This document shows positions 1 through 8,393 of a stretch of 64,000 nucleotides of DNA, piece by piece (positions within the stretch are counted from its first letter, which is position 1; the number at the start of each line of letters is the position of its first letter). This stretch comes from Conexibacter arvalis. Lineage in GTDB: Bacteria > Actinomycetota > Thermoleophilia > Solirubrobacterales > Solirubrobacteraceae. The DNA lies in NCBI RefSeq assembly GCF_014199525.1, contig NZ_JACHNU010000003.1, positions 310,001 through 374,000 of the forward strand, read 5' to 3'. The translations under genes and the position numbers were made by a program. The notes under the pieces are model-generated. The model was not told the origin of the DNA. It made no database searches and was given only the letters and a program-made list of their open reading frames with translations.

Positions 1-23
1 CGCTGCTCCACCGCTCCCGCCTC

Positions 24-1010
24 CTACGCGCCGGCGGCGACGCCGAGCCGCTCGCGCACGCTCGCGACGATCGCCTCGGTGCCGGGCAGGAAGTCGTCCT
101 CCAGCGGCGGGCTGTACGGCGTCGGCAGGTCGTCGGTCGCCAGCCGCCAGACGTCGTCCAGCTCCCCGAGCGCGTGCTCGGAGACCTGCGCGACCAGCTC
201 GCCGGCCCAGCCGCCGGTCAGCGGCCCCTCCTCGACGACGAGCAGGCGGTTGGTCTTCGTCACCGAGGCGACGACCGCCGGCACGTCGAGCGGGCGCAGC
301 GAGCGCAGGTCGACGACCTCGGCCTCCAGGCCCTTGGCGGCGAGCGTCTCGGCGGCGGCGAGCGCGTGGTGGACGCTCGTCGCGACCGCCGCGATCGTCA
401 GGTCGCCGCCCGCGCGCACGACCTTCGCCTCGCCGATCGTCGTGACCTCCTCGGTCGGAGCGTCGCCCTTGAGCGAGTAGAGCCGCTTGTGCTCGAGGAA
501 GAGGACCGGGTTGTCGTCGCGGATCGCCGCCTTCAGCAGCGCCTTCGCGTCGGCCGGCGTGCTCGGCGCGACGATCTTCAGCCCCGGCACGTTCTGGAAC
601 CAGGCGACCGGGGACTGGGAGTGGATCGCGCCGAAGCGGCCGCCGGCGCCGTAGGCGGACCGGACGACGATCGGCGCCGGCGCCTGCTCGTTGGAGAGGT
701 ACCAGTACTTCGCCGCCTGGTTGACCATGCCGTCCATCGCGAGCGGCAGGAAGTCGGCGAACATGATCTCGATCACGGGGCGCAGGCCGCAGACGGCCGC
801 GCCGAACGCGGCGCCGGTGATCGCCAGCTCCGAGATCGGCGTGTCGAAGACGCGCGCCTCGCCGTGGGCGTCGTAGAGCCCGGGCGTGGCGGCGAAGACG
901 CCGCCCGGCTTGGCGACGTCCTCGCCGAAGAAGACGACCCGCTCGTCGCGCGCCAGCTCCTCGTCGAGCGCGTCGCGGATCGCGCGGCGGAACTCCAGCT
1001 TGTCAGCCAT
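24..1010 (-). CDS. 2-oxoacid dehydrogenase E1 component, beta subunit (copy 1)
   Basis: Beta chain of an alpha2beta2 thiamine-diphosphate E1 of the pyruvate/acetoin/branched-chain type. With the alpha chain (2375-3379) it decarboxylates a 2-oxoacid and acylates the lipoyl domain of the E2 at 1086-2378, in the cytoplasm. The 328 residues match the usual family length. Visible signatures are FGEDVAKPGGVF (res 28-39), FADFLPLAMDG and IHSQSPVAW (His130 is the conserved active-site histidine region), followed by the C-terminal transketolase domain. The ATG at 1010 has an AGGGG sequence seven bases upstream. It is the last gene visible in the operon, and a 75-bp gap separates it from E2. Substrate preference cannot be read from sequence. 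Confidence 0.93.
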   Translation of the reverse strand: MADKLEFRRAIRDALDEELARDERVVFFGEDVAKPGGVFAATPGLYDAHGEARVFDTPISELAITGAAFGAAVCGLRPVIEIMFADFLPLAMDGMVNQAAKYWYLSNEQAPAPIVVRSAYGAGGRFGAIHSQSPVAWFQNVPGLKIVAPSTPADAKALLKAAIRDDNPVLFLEHKRLYSLKGDAPTEEVTTIGEAKVVRAGGDLTIAAVATSVHHALAAAETLAAKGLEAEVVDLRSLRPLDVPAVVASVTKTNRLLVVEEGPLTGGWAGELVAQVSEHALGELDDVWRLATDDLPTPYSPPLEDDFLPGTEAIVASVRERLGVAAGA

Positions 1011-1085
1011 CGATGGACCCCTTCATTCCGAGTGAAGTGCTCTGCGCGCCGGCGTGGCGGCGGCCGGCGGTGGTTGCGTACGGGC

Positions 1086-2378
1086 TCACAGCGCCAGCAG
1101 CTCCGGCGTCTCGAGCAGCTCGCGGATGCGCGCGAGCAGGGCGGCGCCGTCGGCGCCGTTGAGGATGCGGTGGTCGCAGGTGAGGCGCGCCACCATCGTC
1201 GGCGCCAGCACGAGCGCGCCGTCGCGGCCGACCGCCCGCTCCCTGATCGCGCCGACGGCGAGGATCGCCGCCTGCGGCGGGTTGAGCACGGCGGTGAAGG
1301 CGTCGACGCCGAACATGCCGAGGTTGGAGACGGTGAAGGTCGCGCCGCTCATCTCCTGCGGCGTCAGCCTCCCGGCGCGCCCGGCCGCGGCCAGCCGCCG
1401 CACGTCGGCGGCGATCTGCCCGAGCGAGCGGACGTCGGCGTCGAAGACGGTCGGCACGAGCAGCGCGTCGGGCGCCGCGACGGCGACGCCGACGTTGACC
1501 CGTCCGTACAGCTCCACGGCGTCGCCGGCGAAGGCGCCGTTGGCGCGCGGGTGCTCGCGCAGCGCCAGCGCCGCGGCCTTGATCGCGAAGTCGCCGAGCG
1601 ACGGCGGCTTCCTCTCGCCGCCTGCGAGCAGCTGCTTGAACCGCTCGCGCAGCGCGATCGCCGCCGACATGTCGACCTCGGCGTCGAGCACGAACTCCGG
1701 CGCCTGCTTCGCCTCGGCCATCCGCTTGGCGATCGTCTGCTGCACGCGGCTGAGCGCGATCCGCTCGACCGCGCCCTTGGCGGCGTCGGCGGCCGGGCTC
1801 GCTTGCGCGGACGCGGCGGCCGGCGCGGGCGTGCCGTTCGCCGGGGCGGCCGGTGCGCTGCCGACGGGCGCGAGCGGCGCGCCGCTCGCGAGCACGGCCG
1901 GCTGCGCCGCCAGCACGTCGCGCTTGACGACCCGTCCGTTCGGCCCGCTGCCGACCAGCGCGGCGAGGTCGATCCCCAGCTCGCGCGCGATCCGCCGCGC
2001 CAGCGGCGAGGCCGAGACCCGTCTCCCGTTCTCGCGAACAGGCGCGGCCGGCGCGGGGGCCGGCGCGGCGGGCACGGGAGCCGGCGCGGGAGCGGGCGCC
2101 GCCGCCTCGACGGCCACGCCCTCCGGGGCGATGCGGGCGATGATCGCGCCGACCGCGGCGGTCTCGCCCTCCTGCACGGCGATGTGGAGGATGCCGTCGA
2201 CCTCGGCCTCGTAGGGCATCGTCGCCTTGTCGGTCTCGACCTCGACGATCTCCTGGCCGCGCGTCACGGCCTCGCCGTCGGCGGCCAGCCACGTGACGAT
2301 CGTGCCCTCCTCCATCGAGTCGGAGAGGCGCGGCAGCGGGACCTCGACGATCGCGGCCGCCTGCTCGGTCGCGCTCAT
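1086..2378 (-). CDS. 2-oxoacid dehydrogenase E2 (dihydrolipoyl acyltransferase, copy 1)
   Basis: Core acyltransferase of the same complex, moving the acyl group from lipoamide to CoA. The 430 residues run: one lipoyl domain (1-85) with lipoylated Lys51 in the motif VETDKATM, an Ala-Pro linker (about 90-118), the E1/E3-binding PSBD (121-157, ASPLARRIARELGIDL), a second linker, and the catalytic domain ending in DHRILNG (res 402-408). The ATG overlaps the E1-alpha stop as ATGA, so the two are translationally coupled. The order alpha-E2-beta is unusual, since most operons of this type run alpha-beta-E2. Whether the product is acetyl-, isobutyryl- or another CoA is unknown. Confidence 0.93.
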   Translation of the reverse strand: MSATEQAAAIVEVPLPRLSDSMEEGTIVTWLAADGEAVTRGQEIVEVETDKATMPYEAEVDGILHIAVQEGETAAVGAIIARIAPEGVAVEAAAPAPAPAPVPAAPAPAPAAPVRENGRRVSASPLARRIARELGIDLAALVGSGPNGRVVKRDVLAAQPAVLASGAPLAPVGSAPAAPANGTPAPAAASAQASPAADAAKGAVERIALSRVQQTIAKRMAEAKQAPEFVLDAEVDMSAAIALRERFKQLLAGGERKPPSLGDFAIKAAALALREHPRANGAFAGDAVELYGRVNVGVAVAAPDALLVPTVFDADVRSLGQIAADVRRLAAAGRAGRLTPQEMSGATFTVSNLGMFGVDAFTAVLNPPQAAILAVGAIRERAVGRDGALVLAPTMVARLTCDHRILNGADGAALLARIRELLETPELLAL

Positions 2379-3379
2379 GACGTCGTCGGGGCGAACTCGC
2401 GCGCCGCGTCGCGCACGGGGTCGGGGTATGGGGCGGCGAGCGACCGCTCGACGATCGCCTCGAACTGCGCCTCGACCTCGGCGTCGACTCCGTCGACGAC
2501 GGCGCCGTCGACGCCGAACGCCGCGGCCAGCTTCTCGCGCGCGACCTTCAGCGGGTCGCGCTGCTTCCACTCCTCCAGCTCGCCCGGCTTGCGGTACCTG
2601 CCCGGATCGGAGCGCGAGTGGCCGACGAAGCGGTACGTCATCGACTGGATGAACTGCGGCCCCTCGCCGGCGCGGGCGCGCTCGACAGCGGCCTCCGCCG
2701 CCTCGCGCACGGCCCACACGTCCATCCCGTCGACCGTCTCGGTCGGGATCCCGAGCGTCTGCGGGCGGGCGGCGATCTCGCCGGCCGTCACGTCCTCGAA
2801 CGGGGTGAACTCGCCGTAGCGGTTGTTCTCGCAGACGAACAGCACCGGCAGTCTCAGGACGGCGGCGAAGTTGAGGCACTCGTGGAAGTACCCGTGGTTG
2901 GTCGTGCCCTCGCCGAAGAAGGCGACCGCGACGCCGTCGCCCTGCTGTCTCAGCGCCAGCGCGGCGCCGGTCGCGGCCGAGATCGAGCCGCCGATGATCC
3001 CGAAGCAGCCGATCAGGCGGTTGCCGAGGTCGATCACGTTCATCGAGCCGGCGCGGCCGCCGCAGACGCCGGTCTCGCGGCCGAGCATCTCGTCGAGCAG
3101 CGCCTGCGGGTCGACGCCGAGCGCCAGCGCGTGGCCGTGGCCGCGGTAGGTGCCGGCGACCCGGTCGTGGGGCCGCAGCACGTCGGCGACGCCGACCGCG
3201 CCGGCCTCCTCGCCGACGTACAGGTGGGTCGTGCCGTGGACCTCGCCCTTCTGAAACAGCGACTGGACCGCCTCCTCGAAGCGGCGCACGACGAGCATCC
3301 GCCGGTAGAGCTCGACGCCGTGCTGGGCGGGGCCGCTCAGCTCGGTCACGGCGGCGCCGTCCTTGCGCGTGGCAGCCAT
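2375..3379 (-). CDS. 2-oxoacid dehydrogenase E1 component, alpha subunit (copy 1)
   Basis: Alpha chain of the ThDP-dependent E1, 334 residues. The cofactor-binding motif is seen as FFGEGTTNHGYFHE (res 155-167) closing with CENNRYGE. The acidic residue after the first Gly is Glu, as in branched-chain E1-alpha chains, where many PDH chains have Asp. Other family marks are TYRGHGHALALG and the phosphorylation-loop-like YRFVGHSRSDPGRYR. The ATG at 3379 lies three bases after the M24 stop and has a strong GGAGGT site inside the end of that gene; a GTG two codons upstream is possible. Co-transcription with the M24 protein suggests a dedicated catabolic complex and not the housekeeping PDH. Confidence 0.93.
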   Translation of the reverse strand: MAATRKDGAAVTELSGPAQHGVELYRRMLVVRRFEEAVQSLFQKGEVHGTTHLYVGEEAGAVGVADVLRPHDRVAGTYRGHGHALALGVDPQALLDEMLGRETGVCGGRAGSMNVIDLGNRLIGCFGIIGGSISAATGAALALRQQGDGVAVAFFGEGTTNHGYFHECLNFAAVLRLPVLFVCENNRYGEFTPFEDVTAGEIAARPQTLGIPTETVDGMDVWAVREAAEAAVERARAGEGPQFIQSMTYRFVGHSRSDPGRYRKPGELEEWKQRDPLKVAREKLAAAFGVDGAVVDGVDAEVEAQFEAIVERSLAAPYPDPVRDAAREFAPTTS

Positions 3380-3381
3380 GC

Positions 3382-4659
3382 TCACACCTCCACCCGGTCG
3401 CCGACGAGGTCGGCGCCGCGGACGTACTGCTTGCCGCAGACGAGCAGCTCCTCCGCCGGGAAGCGGGTGATGATCTGGGGACCGTCGGCGGTGACGACGA
3501 TCTCCTCTTCGATCCGGGCCGCCCCGGTGCCGTCTCTGGTGGCGCAGTAGGTCTCCAGCGCGAAGACCATCCCCTCCTCGATCTCGATCGGATCCTCGAA
3601 GGAGTTGAGGCGCGAGATCATCGGCGCCTCGTAGAGGCCGACGCCGATGCCGTGGCCGAACTGGAGGCCGAAGCACGACTCCTCGCTCGGGAAGCCGAGC
3701 TCCTGCGCGGTCGGCCAGACCTCGGCGATCTTGTCGGTCGTGACGCCGGGGCGGACGAGCGCGATCGCGTCGTCGAGCCACTCGCGGCACTGCTTGTAGG
3801 CGTCGATCTGCTGCTGGTTGGTCGAGCCGACCGAGAACGTGCGGTAGTAGCACGTCCGGTAGCCCATGAACGAGTGGATGATGTCGAAGAAGGCCTGGTC
3901 GCCGGGGCGCAGCAGACGGTCGGAGAAGACGTGCGGGTGCGGGCTGCAGCGGTCGCCGGAGACGGCGTTGATCGCCTCGACCTGCTCGGAGCCGAGCTCG
4001 AACAGCATCCGCTGCGCGTCGGCGACGATCTCGTGCTCGCGCACGCCCGGTCTGAGCGTCTCGTAGATCCGCTGGTAGACGGCGTCGACGATGCCGGCCG
4101 CCTGGTCGAGCAGCGCGATCTCGTCGGCGGTCTTGATCTTGCGGGCGCTCTGCATCACCGGCGCGGCGTCGCCGGTCTCGATCCCGCGGCGGGCGAGCGA
4201 GGCGAGCGTCTCCATGTCGGTCAGGTCGATGCCGACCGGCTTGTCGAGCAGGCCGTGGTCGTCGAGCACGTCGTAGATGTGGCCGGCGAGCAGGTCCGGG
4301 ACGCCGCTCTCGCGCGGCATCGCGCCGCGCATCGAGGTGACGCCGGCCTGCCAGCTGCTCTCCGGCAGCCACGGTGCGTACAGCTGGTGGTGCTTGGCAG
4401 CCGAGCCGAAGTCCCACAGGACCGGGTCGCCGTTGCGCGGCAGCAGGACGCAGCGGGCGCTCTTGTCGCGCGCCCACTCGCCGATGTGGGTCGAGGTGAC
4501 GTAGCGGATGTTGTTCTGGTCGAACAGGAGGACCGCCCCCAGCTCGGAGGCCTCCAGCGCCGCCTTGGCGCGCGTCAGGCGATCCGAGCGCAGCCGCGCG
4601 AAGTCGACGCGCTGCTCCCAGTCGACCGCCATGGACGCTCCACGTGACGCGATGTTCAT
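3382..4659 (-). CDS. M24 (creatinase/aminopeptidase P fold) family protein
   Basis: 425-residue pita-bread-fold protein with the N-terminal creatinase-type domain (about 25-170) and the C-terminal M24 domain (180-425). Expected metal ligands of M24 peptidases are only partly kept: Asp259 (FFDI), His336 (FGHGIGVG), Glu369 (ALETYC) and Glu385 are present. The second Asp of the DxTRTF-type motif reads Cys270 in GYRTCYYRTF, and the usual His before E.P is Tyr. Creatinase is a known non-metal member of this fold, so a C-N hydrolase on a small amidine or amide is as likely as a dipeptidase. The start at 4659 is chosen for its GAGAGG site and because the promoter predicts transcription starting just upstream; an earlier ATG at 4692 lacks a ribosome site. 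Confidence 0.82.
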   Translation of the reverse strand: MNIASRGASMAVDWEQRVDFARLRSDRLTRAKAALEASELGAVLLFDQNNIRYVTSTHIGEWARDKSARCVLLPRNGDPVLWDFGSAAKHHQLYAPWLPESSWQAGVTSMRGAMPRESGVPDLLAGHIYDVLDDHGLLDKPVGIDLTDMETLASLARRGIETGDAAPVMQSARKIKTADEIALLDQAAGIVDAVYQRIYETLRPGVREHEIVADAQRMLFELGSEQVEAINAVSGDRCSPHPHVFSDRLLRPGDQAFFDIIHSFMGYRTCYYRTFSVGSTNQQQIDAYKQCREWLDDAIALVRPGVTTDKIAEVWPTAQELGFPSEESCFGLQFGHGIGVGLYEAPMISRLNSFEDPIEIEEGMVFALETYCATRDGTGAARIEEEIVVTADGPQIITRFPAEELLVCGKQYVRGADLVGDRVEV

Positions 4660-4703
4660 GCCCGAGACCTCTCCCTCGTTCGTACGGCCCATTGCGTGAA
4701 GCA

Positions 4704-4732
4704 AGAATAAACAGTATCGCTGAACACGTCAA
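4704..4732 (-). promoter_or_regulatory. Sigma-70-type promoter of the M24-E1a-E2-E1b operon
   Basis: On the minus strand TTGACG (4732-4727) and TATTCT (4709-4704) are separated by exactly 17 bp. This is the best-looking -35/-10 pair in the window. Predicted transcription begins near 4697, giving a leader of roughly 40 bases before the chosen ATG at 4659. Confidence 0.75.
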
Positions 4733-4858
4733 TCTCAACTGCCCAAACCGGCAGTGGTGGCACCGTTTCGTGCATCTTGACTACACGATCTGGCGGCGGT
4801 CAGCGGTCCGCAATGCGGCGTGACGCCGGGCACGGCAGGGGGTAGCATCGGAAGCTCC

Positions 4859-5140
4859 ATGGGATGGGGCTTCGTGTGGCTGATGCTGGTCCTCAAGATC
4901 CCGATCGGGCTCTTGCTGTGGCTCGTCTGGTGGGCGATCCGCCAGGTGCCCGAGGGCGAGGACGGCGCCCAGGGCGGCGACGGCGGCTCGAAGGTGCGCC
5001 ATGTCCGCGACCCGCGCCACCCTCGTCCGCCCTTCCCGCGCTGGCCGCGCCGGCGCGGACCGCACGGCGACCCGCTCCCCGACGCGCCGGCGCGCACGCG
5101 CACCGCCGTCGGCGGGCACGAGCGGCTGCGCGAGCACTGA
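4859..5140 (+). CDS. Small single-pass membrane protein of unknown function
   Basis: 93 residues. Residues 2-23 form one hydrophobic helix (FVWLMLVLKIPIGLLLWLVW) with Trp at the interfaces. The remainder is a Gly/Asp-rich then Arg/Pro-rich cytoplasmic or external tail. No family was recognised. A TAGCAT -10 element (4843-4848) ends ten bases before the ATG, so the mRNA is probably leaderless or nearly so. It stands alone, 73 bp ahead of the dCTP deaminase gene. Confidence 0.6.
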   Translation: MGWGFVWLMLVLKIPIGLLLWLVWWAIRQVPEGEDGAQGGDGGSKVRHVRDPRHPRPPFPRWPRRRGPHGDPLPDAPARTRTAVGGHERLREH

Positions 5141-5213
5141 TCGGCGCGCGCCCGCGCGCCGCGCGCCGCCCCGCGGCAGCGCGCATCCGCCGGTGCTGGC
5201 ACACTTCGCCGGC

Positions 5214-5807
5214 ATGACGCCGACCGCGACCTCGGTCCTCTCCGACGGGACGATCACCCGCCTCGTCGAGGAGGGCCGCATCAAGATCGACCCCTGGGAC
5301 CCCGCGCTCGTCCAGCCGGCGAGCGTCGACCTTCGCCTCGGCGACACCTTCCGGGTGTTCCACAACCACCGCGTGACGTCGATCGACCTCAGACGGCCGC
5401 CGGAGAACCTGACCGAGGAGGTCCGGATCGCCGAGGGCGACTCGTTCGTCATCCACCCCGGCGAGTTCGCCCTCGGCCGCACGCTCGAATGGGTCGAGCT
5501 GCCGCCCGACATCGTCGCGCGGATCGAGGGCAAGTCCTCGCTCGGCCGCCTCGGACTGATCGTCCACGCGACCGCCGGCTTCTGCGACCCGGGCTGGAAC
5601 GGCACGCTGACGCTGGAGCTGAACAACCTCACGCGCGTGCCGATCAAGCTCTACCCCGGCGTGCTGATAGCCCAGCTGTCGTTCATGACGCTCGACAAGC
5701 CGGCGGTGCGCCCGTACGGCAGCGCCGATCTCGGCAGCCACTACCAGGGCCAGCGGGAGGCGACCGAGAGCCGCTACGGCTCCCCGCCGCCGACGCGCGC
5801 CGCGTAG
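5214..5807 (+). CDS. dcd: dCTP deaminase
   Basis: Converts dCTP towards dUMP supply for thymidylate synthesis, in the cytoplasm. 197 residues, normal for the family (about 190). It has the trimer-forming dUTPase-like fold signatures HPGEFALGRTLEWVELP (81-97), the nucleotide-binding GKSSLGRLGL (106-115, Arg112) and HATAGFCDPGWNGTLTLE, with the general-base Glu135. The TAGF version of the active-site loop resembles the mycobacterial bifunctional deaminase/dUTPase more than the enterobacterial TAHR version, so direct dUMP production is possible (inference). The ATG at 5214 is the first one that gives the canonical N terminus. A perfect hairpin follows 18 bases after the stop. Confidence 0.93.
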   Translation: MTPTATSVLSDGTITRLVEEGRIKIDPWDPALVQPASVDLRLGDTFRVFHNHRVTSIDLRRPPENLTEEVRIAEGDSFVIHPGEFALGRTLEWVELPPDIVARIEGKSSLGRLGLIVHATAGFCDPGWNGTLTLELNNLTRVPIKLYPGVLIAQLSFMTLDKPAVRPYGSADLGSHYQGQREATESRYGSPPPTRAA

Positions 5808-5825
5808 CGCGTCATACGGATAGAC

Positions 5826-5854
5826 GTGCGCGCGCGGAGCGACCGCGCGCGCAC
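5826..5854 (+). terminator. Hairpin terminator after dcd
   Basis: Perfect 12-bp stem (5826-5837 with 5843-5854) built almost entirely of GC alternation, with a 5-base AGCGA loop. It lacks a T-run, as is common for terminators of high-GC actinobacteria. Confidence 0.6.
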
Positions 5855-5948
5855 CTCTCGCCCCCTCCGCCGGCGCGCCGGTCCCGTCCCGCGGCCGCCC
5901 GCCGCACAACTCTCCCCCGCGGCCGGCGCGATCGGTTAGGCTCGCGCC

Positions 5949-6176
5949 ATGCTCGCCTTTCTGGTCTTCGCGGCCGAGGGTGCCGCCGATCACGGCTCTC
6001 AGACGCCCTTCTACGTCGCCGGCGCGGTGCTCGCCGCGTGGGCCGTCCTCGTCGGCGGCATCGGCGTGCTGCGGCCGGCCTTCGCCGACGGCGAGGGCGT
6101 CGCGCGCACGGTGCTGGCCGGCACCGCGGTGCTCGTCGGCGTCACGATCGCGATGGCGATCGTCACCGCCAACTGA
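5949..6176 (+). CDS. Small two-helix membrane protein of unknown function
   Basis: 75 residues. Two hydrophobic segments are visible, residues 23-44 (VAGAVLAAWAVLVGGIGVL) and 55-73 (VLAGTAVLVGVTIAMAIV), joined by a short acidic loop; the N terminus (AFLVFAAEGAADHG) is weakly hydrophobic. No family assigned. TAGGCT at 5937-5942 ends six bases before the ATG, which supports both the start and a leaderless transcript. Function cannot be inferred from its position between dcd and citrate synthase. Confidence 0.65.
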   Translation: MLAFLVFAAEGAADHGSQTPFYVAGAVLAAWAVLVGGIGVLRPAFADGEGVARTVLAGTAVLVGVTIAMAIVTAN

Positions 6177-6320
6177 GCGGCGCGCCGCCGCGTTTCGCGC
6201 TCGCGCGCCCGCTCGGGCGCGTGCGTTTCCCAACCAGCGTTCACGTGCCGGGAAAGGGCCGAGCGGCCCGATCCGGTAAAACGAGTGCGAAACGAGACAA
6301 AAGCTTTTCCAGGGAGAGCC

Positions 6321-7652
6321 ATGAGCACGGACACCACGGGGCAGGGCGCCACTGGCGGCGTAGCCCAGGCCAGCAACACGCTCTCGATCACGGACAACCG
6401 TACGGGTCGTCAGTACGAGATCCCGATCGAGGACGAGACGATCCGCAGCATCGACCTCCGCCAGATCAAGGTCAACGACGACGACTTCGGCCTGATGACC
6501 TACGACCCGGCGTTCATGAACACCGCGTCGTGTCGTTCGGCGATCACCTACATCGACGGCGACAGAGGCATCCTCGAGTACCGCGGGTACCCGATCGAGC
6601 AGCTCGCCGAGCAGTCGAGCTACCTCGAGGTCGCCTACCTGCTGGTCCACGGCGAGCTGCCGACGCAGGCCCAGCTCGACACGTGGACCCACGAGGTCAC
6701 GATCCACACGTTCGTGCACGAGAACGTGAAGGAGTTCATGCAGGGCTTCCGCTACGACGCGCACCCGATGGGGATGCTGCTGGCGTCGGTGGGCGCGCTG
6801 TCGACCTTCTATCCCGAGGCGACGCAGATCAAGGACGCGGAGATCCGCTACGCCCAGATCGTGCGGCTGATCGCGAAGATGCCGACGCTGGCCGCCTTCG
6901 CCTATCGCCACAACCGCGGGATGCCGTACGTCTATCCCGACAACGACCTCAGCTACGCGGGCAACTTCCTCAGCATGGTCTACAAGATCGCCGAGCTGAA
7001 GTACCAGCCCGACCCGCGGCTGGAGAAGGCGCTCGACGTCCTCTTCATCCTCCACGCCGACCACGAGCAGAACTGCTCGACCAGCGCCGTGCGCTCGGTC
7101 GGCTCCTCGCAGGTCGACCCGTACTCGGCGATCGCGGCCGGCGTCGGCGCGCTCTACGGCCCGCTCCACGGCGGCGCCAACGAGGCGGTCCTGCGGATGC
7201 TGCGGCGAATCAGAACCGTCGACAGGATCCCCGAGTTCGTCGAGGGCGTGAAGGCCGGCAACGAGCGGCTGATGGGCTTCGGCCACCGCGTCTACAAGAA
7301 CTACGACCCGCGCGCGAGAATCATCAAGAGAGCGACGATGGACGTGTTCGAGGTGACGGGCACCAACCCGTACCTCGACGTCGCGCTCGAGCTGGAGAAG
7401 ATCGCGCTCGAGGACGAGTACTTCGTCTCGCGCAAGCTGTACCCGAACGTCGACTTCTACTCCGGCCTCATCTACGAGGCGCTCGGCATGCCGGTCGAGA
7501 TGTTCCCGGTCCTGTTCGCGATCGGCCGCACCTCCGGCTGGATAGCGCAGTGGCTGGAGATGATCGACGACAAGGAGCAGAAGATCGCGCGTCCGCGTCA
7601 GATCTACACGGGCGGTCGCCAGCGCGACTACGTCCCGATGGCGCAGCGCTGA
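6321..7652 (+). CDS. gltA: Citrate synthase
   Basis: Condenses acetyl-CoA and oxaloacetate, the first step of the TCA cycle. 443 residues with the type II N-terminal beta extension (ITDNRTGRQYEIPIEDETIR), as in hexameric/actinobacterial enzymes. Active-site elements are all present: HADHEQNCSTS (His248), GPLHGGANEAV (His283), GFGHRVYKNYDPRA and the aspartate of VDFYSG. The start at ATG 6321 has a well-placed AGGGAGAG site, and an ATG in frame at 6285 has none. It is monocistronic: a hairpin follows at 7683. Several AGA arginine codons occur in this presumably highly expressed gene. Confidence 0.96.
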   Translation: MSTDTTGQGATGGVAQASNTLSITDNRTGRQYEIPIEDETIRSIDLRQIKVNDDDFGLMTYDPAFMNTASCRSAITYIDGDRGILEYRGYPIEQLAEQSSYLEVAYLLVHGELPTQAQLDTWTHEVTIHTFVHENVKEFMQGFRYDAHPMGMLLASVGALSTFYPEATQIKDAEIRYAQIVRLIAKMPTLAAFAYRHNRGMPYVYPDNDLSYAGNFLSMVYKIAELKYQPDPRLEKALDVLFILHADHEQNCSTSAVRSVGSSQVDPYSAIAAGVGALYGPLHGGANEAVLRMLRRIRTVDRIPEFVEGVKAGNERLMGFGHRVYKNYDPRARIIKRATMDVFEVTGTNPYLDVALELEKIALEDEYFVSRKLYPNVDFYSGLIYEALGMPVEMFPVLFAIGRTSGWIAQWLEMIDDKEQKIARPRQIYTGGRQRDYVPMAQR

Positions 7653-7682
7653 GCGGCTCCGCCTCCTGACGAACGCCTCACG

Positions 7683-7706
7683 AGCGCCGGCCCTTGGGCC
7701 GGCGCT
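7683..7706 (+). terminator. Hairpin terminator after gltA
   Basis: Perfect 11-bp stem (7683-7693 with 7696-7706) with a TT apex, 30 bases after the citrate synthase stop, followed by a weakly T-containing tail. Confidence 0.65.
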
Positions 7707-7831
7707 TCGCGTTCCGGGGGCCCGGCGCGGCTGGCCGGCGCGGCGCACGGGCACGCGGCCGCGCGCCGTGAGCCGAACGTGTGATCGCCACCACAGACGA
7801 AAGGCGGGACGGTTCGTACGCTGACGAAGCG

Positions 7832-8341
7832 ATGTCCCCCGAGCTGTACGACGGCCTCTCGATCGAGATCCGCCCGATACGTCCCGACGACAAGGAGCGC
7901 CTCGCCGCCGGCCACGCGCTGATGTCGGCCGAGACCCAGCGGCTGCGCTACCTGATGCCGAAGCCGCGGCTGAGCGCGGCCGAGCTCCGCTACCTGACCG
8001 AGGTCGACGGCGAGGACCACGTCGCGCTCGTCGCGGTCGCCGACGCCTACCCCGACGCGACGCTCGGCGTCGGCCGCTTCATACGGCTCAGAGACCGGCC
8101 CGACACGGCCGAGTTCGCGATCGTCGTCGCCGACGCCTTCCAGGGGATCGGCCTCGGCTCCGCGATCGCCGAGGCGCTCGCCGACGCGGCCGTCGAGCGC
8201 GGCATCCGCCACTTCTCCGCGACCGTCCTGCACGAGAACACCGCCGTGCGGGCGGTGCTGAGACGGATCTCCCGCCGTCTCGCCGAGGCGACCTGGTCCG
8301 ACGGCGCCGGCGAGCTGCTGTACGAGCTGAACGCGGCGTAG
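7832..8341 (+). CDS. GNAT-family N-acetyltransferase
   Basis: 169 residues with the GNAT fold. It has an N-terminal IEIRPIRPDDKERLAAG strand-helix, a central strand ALVAVADAYPDATLGVGRF, and the acetyl-CoA P-loop region AFQGIGLGSAIAEALADAA (Q-x-x-G-x-G/A). It is similar in layout to the acetyltransferase module that accompanies acyl-CoA synthetases, which acetylate enzyme lysines, but the substrate is not known. The start at ATG 7832 is chosen because TACGCT (7817-7822) ends nine bases upstream. An in-frame GTG at 7781 would lie upstream of that promoter. Confidence 0.82.
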   Translation: MSPELYDGLSIEIRPIRPDDKERLAAGHALMSAETQRLRYLMPKPRLSAAELRYLTEVDGEDHVALVAVADAYPDATLGVGRFIRLRDRPDTAEFAIVVADAFQGIGLGSAIAEALADAAVERGIRHFSATVLHENTAVRAVLRRISRRLAEATWSDGAGELLYELNAA

Positions 8342-8393
8342 CGGCCCGCTTCGCCGGTGCGCCCGCGGGCGCCTCCCGGATAGGCTCGCGCAG

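Noticed and set aside
174-2819. Long plus-strand open frame opposite the first E1/E2 genes
   Set aside because: The sequence is compositionally biased and lies opposite clearly conserved E1-beta, E2 and E1-alpha frames.
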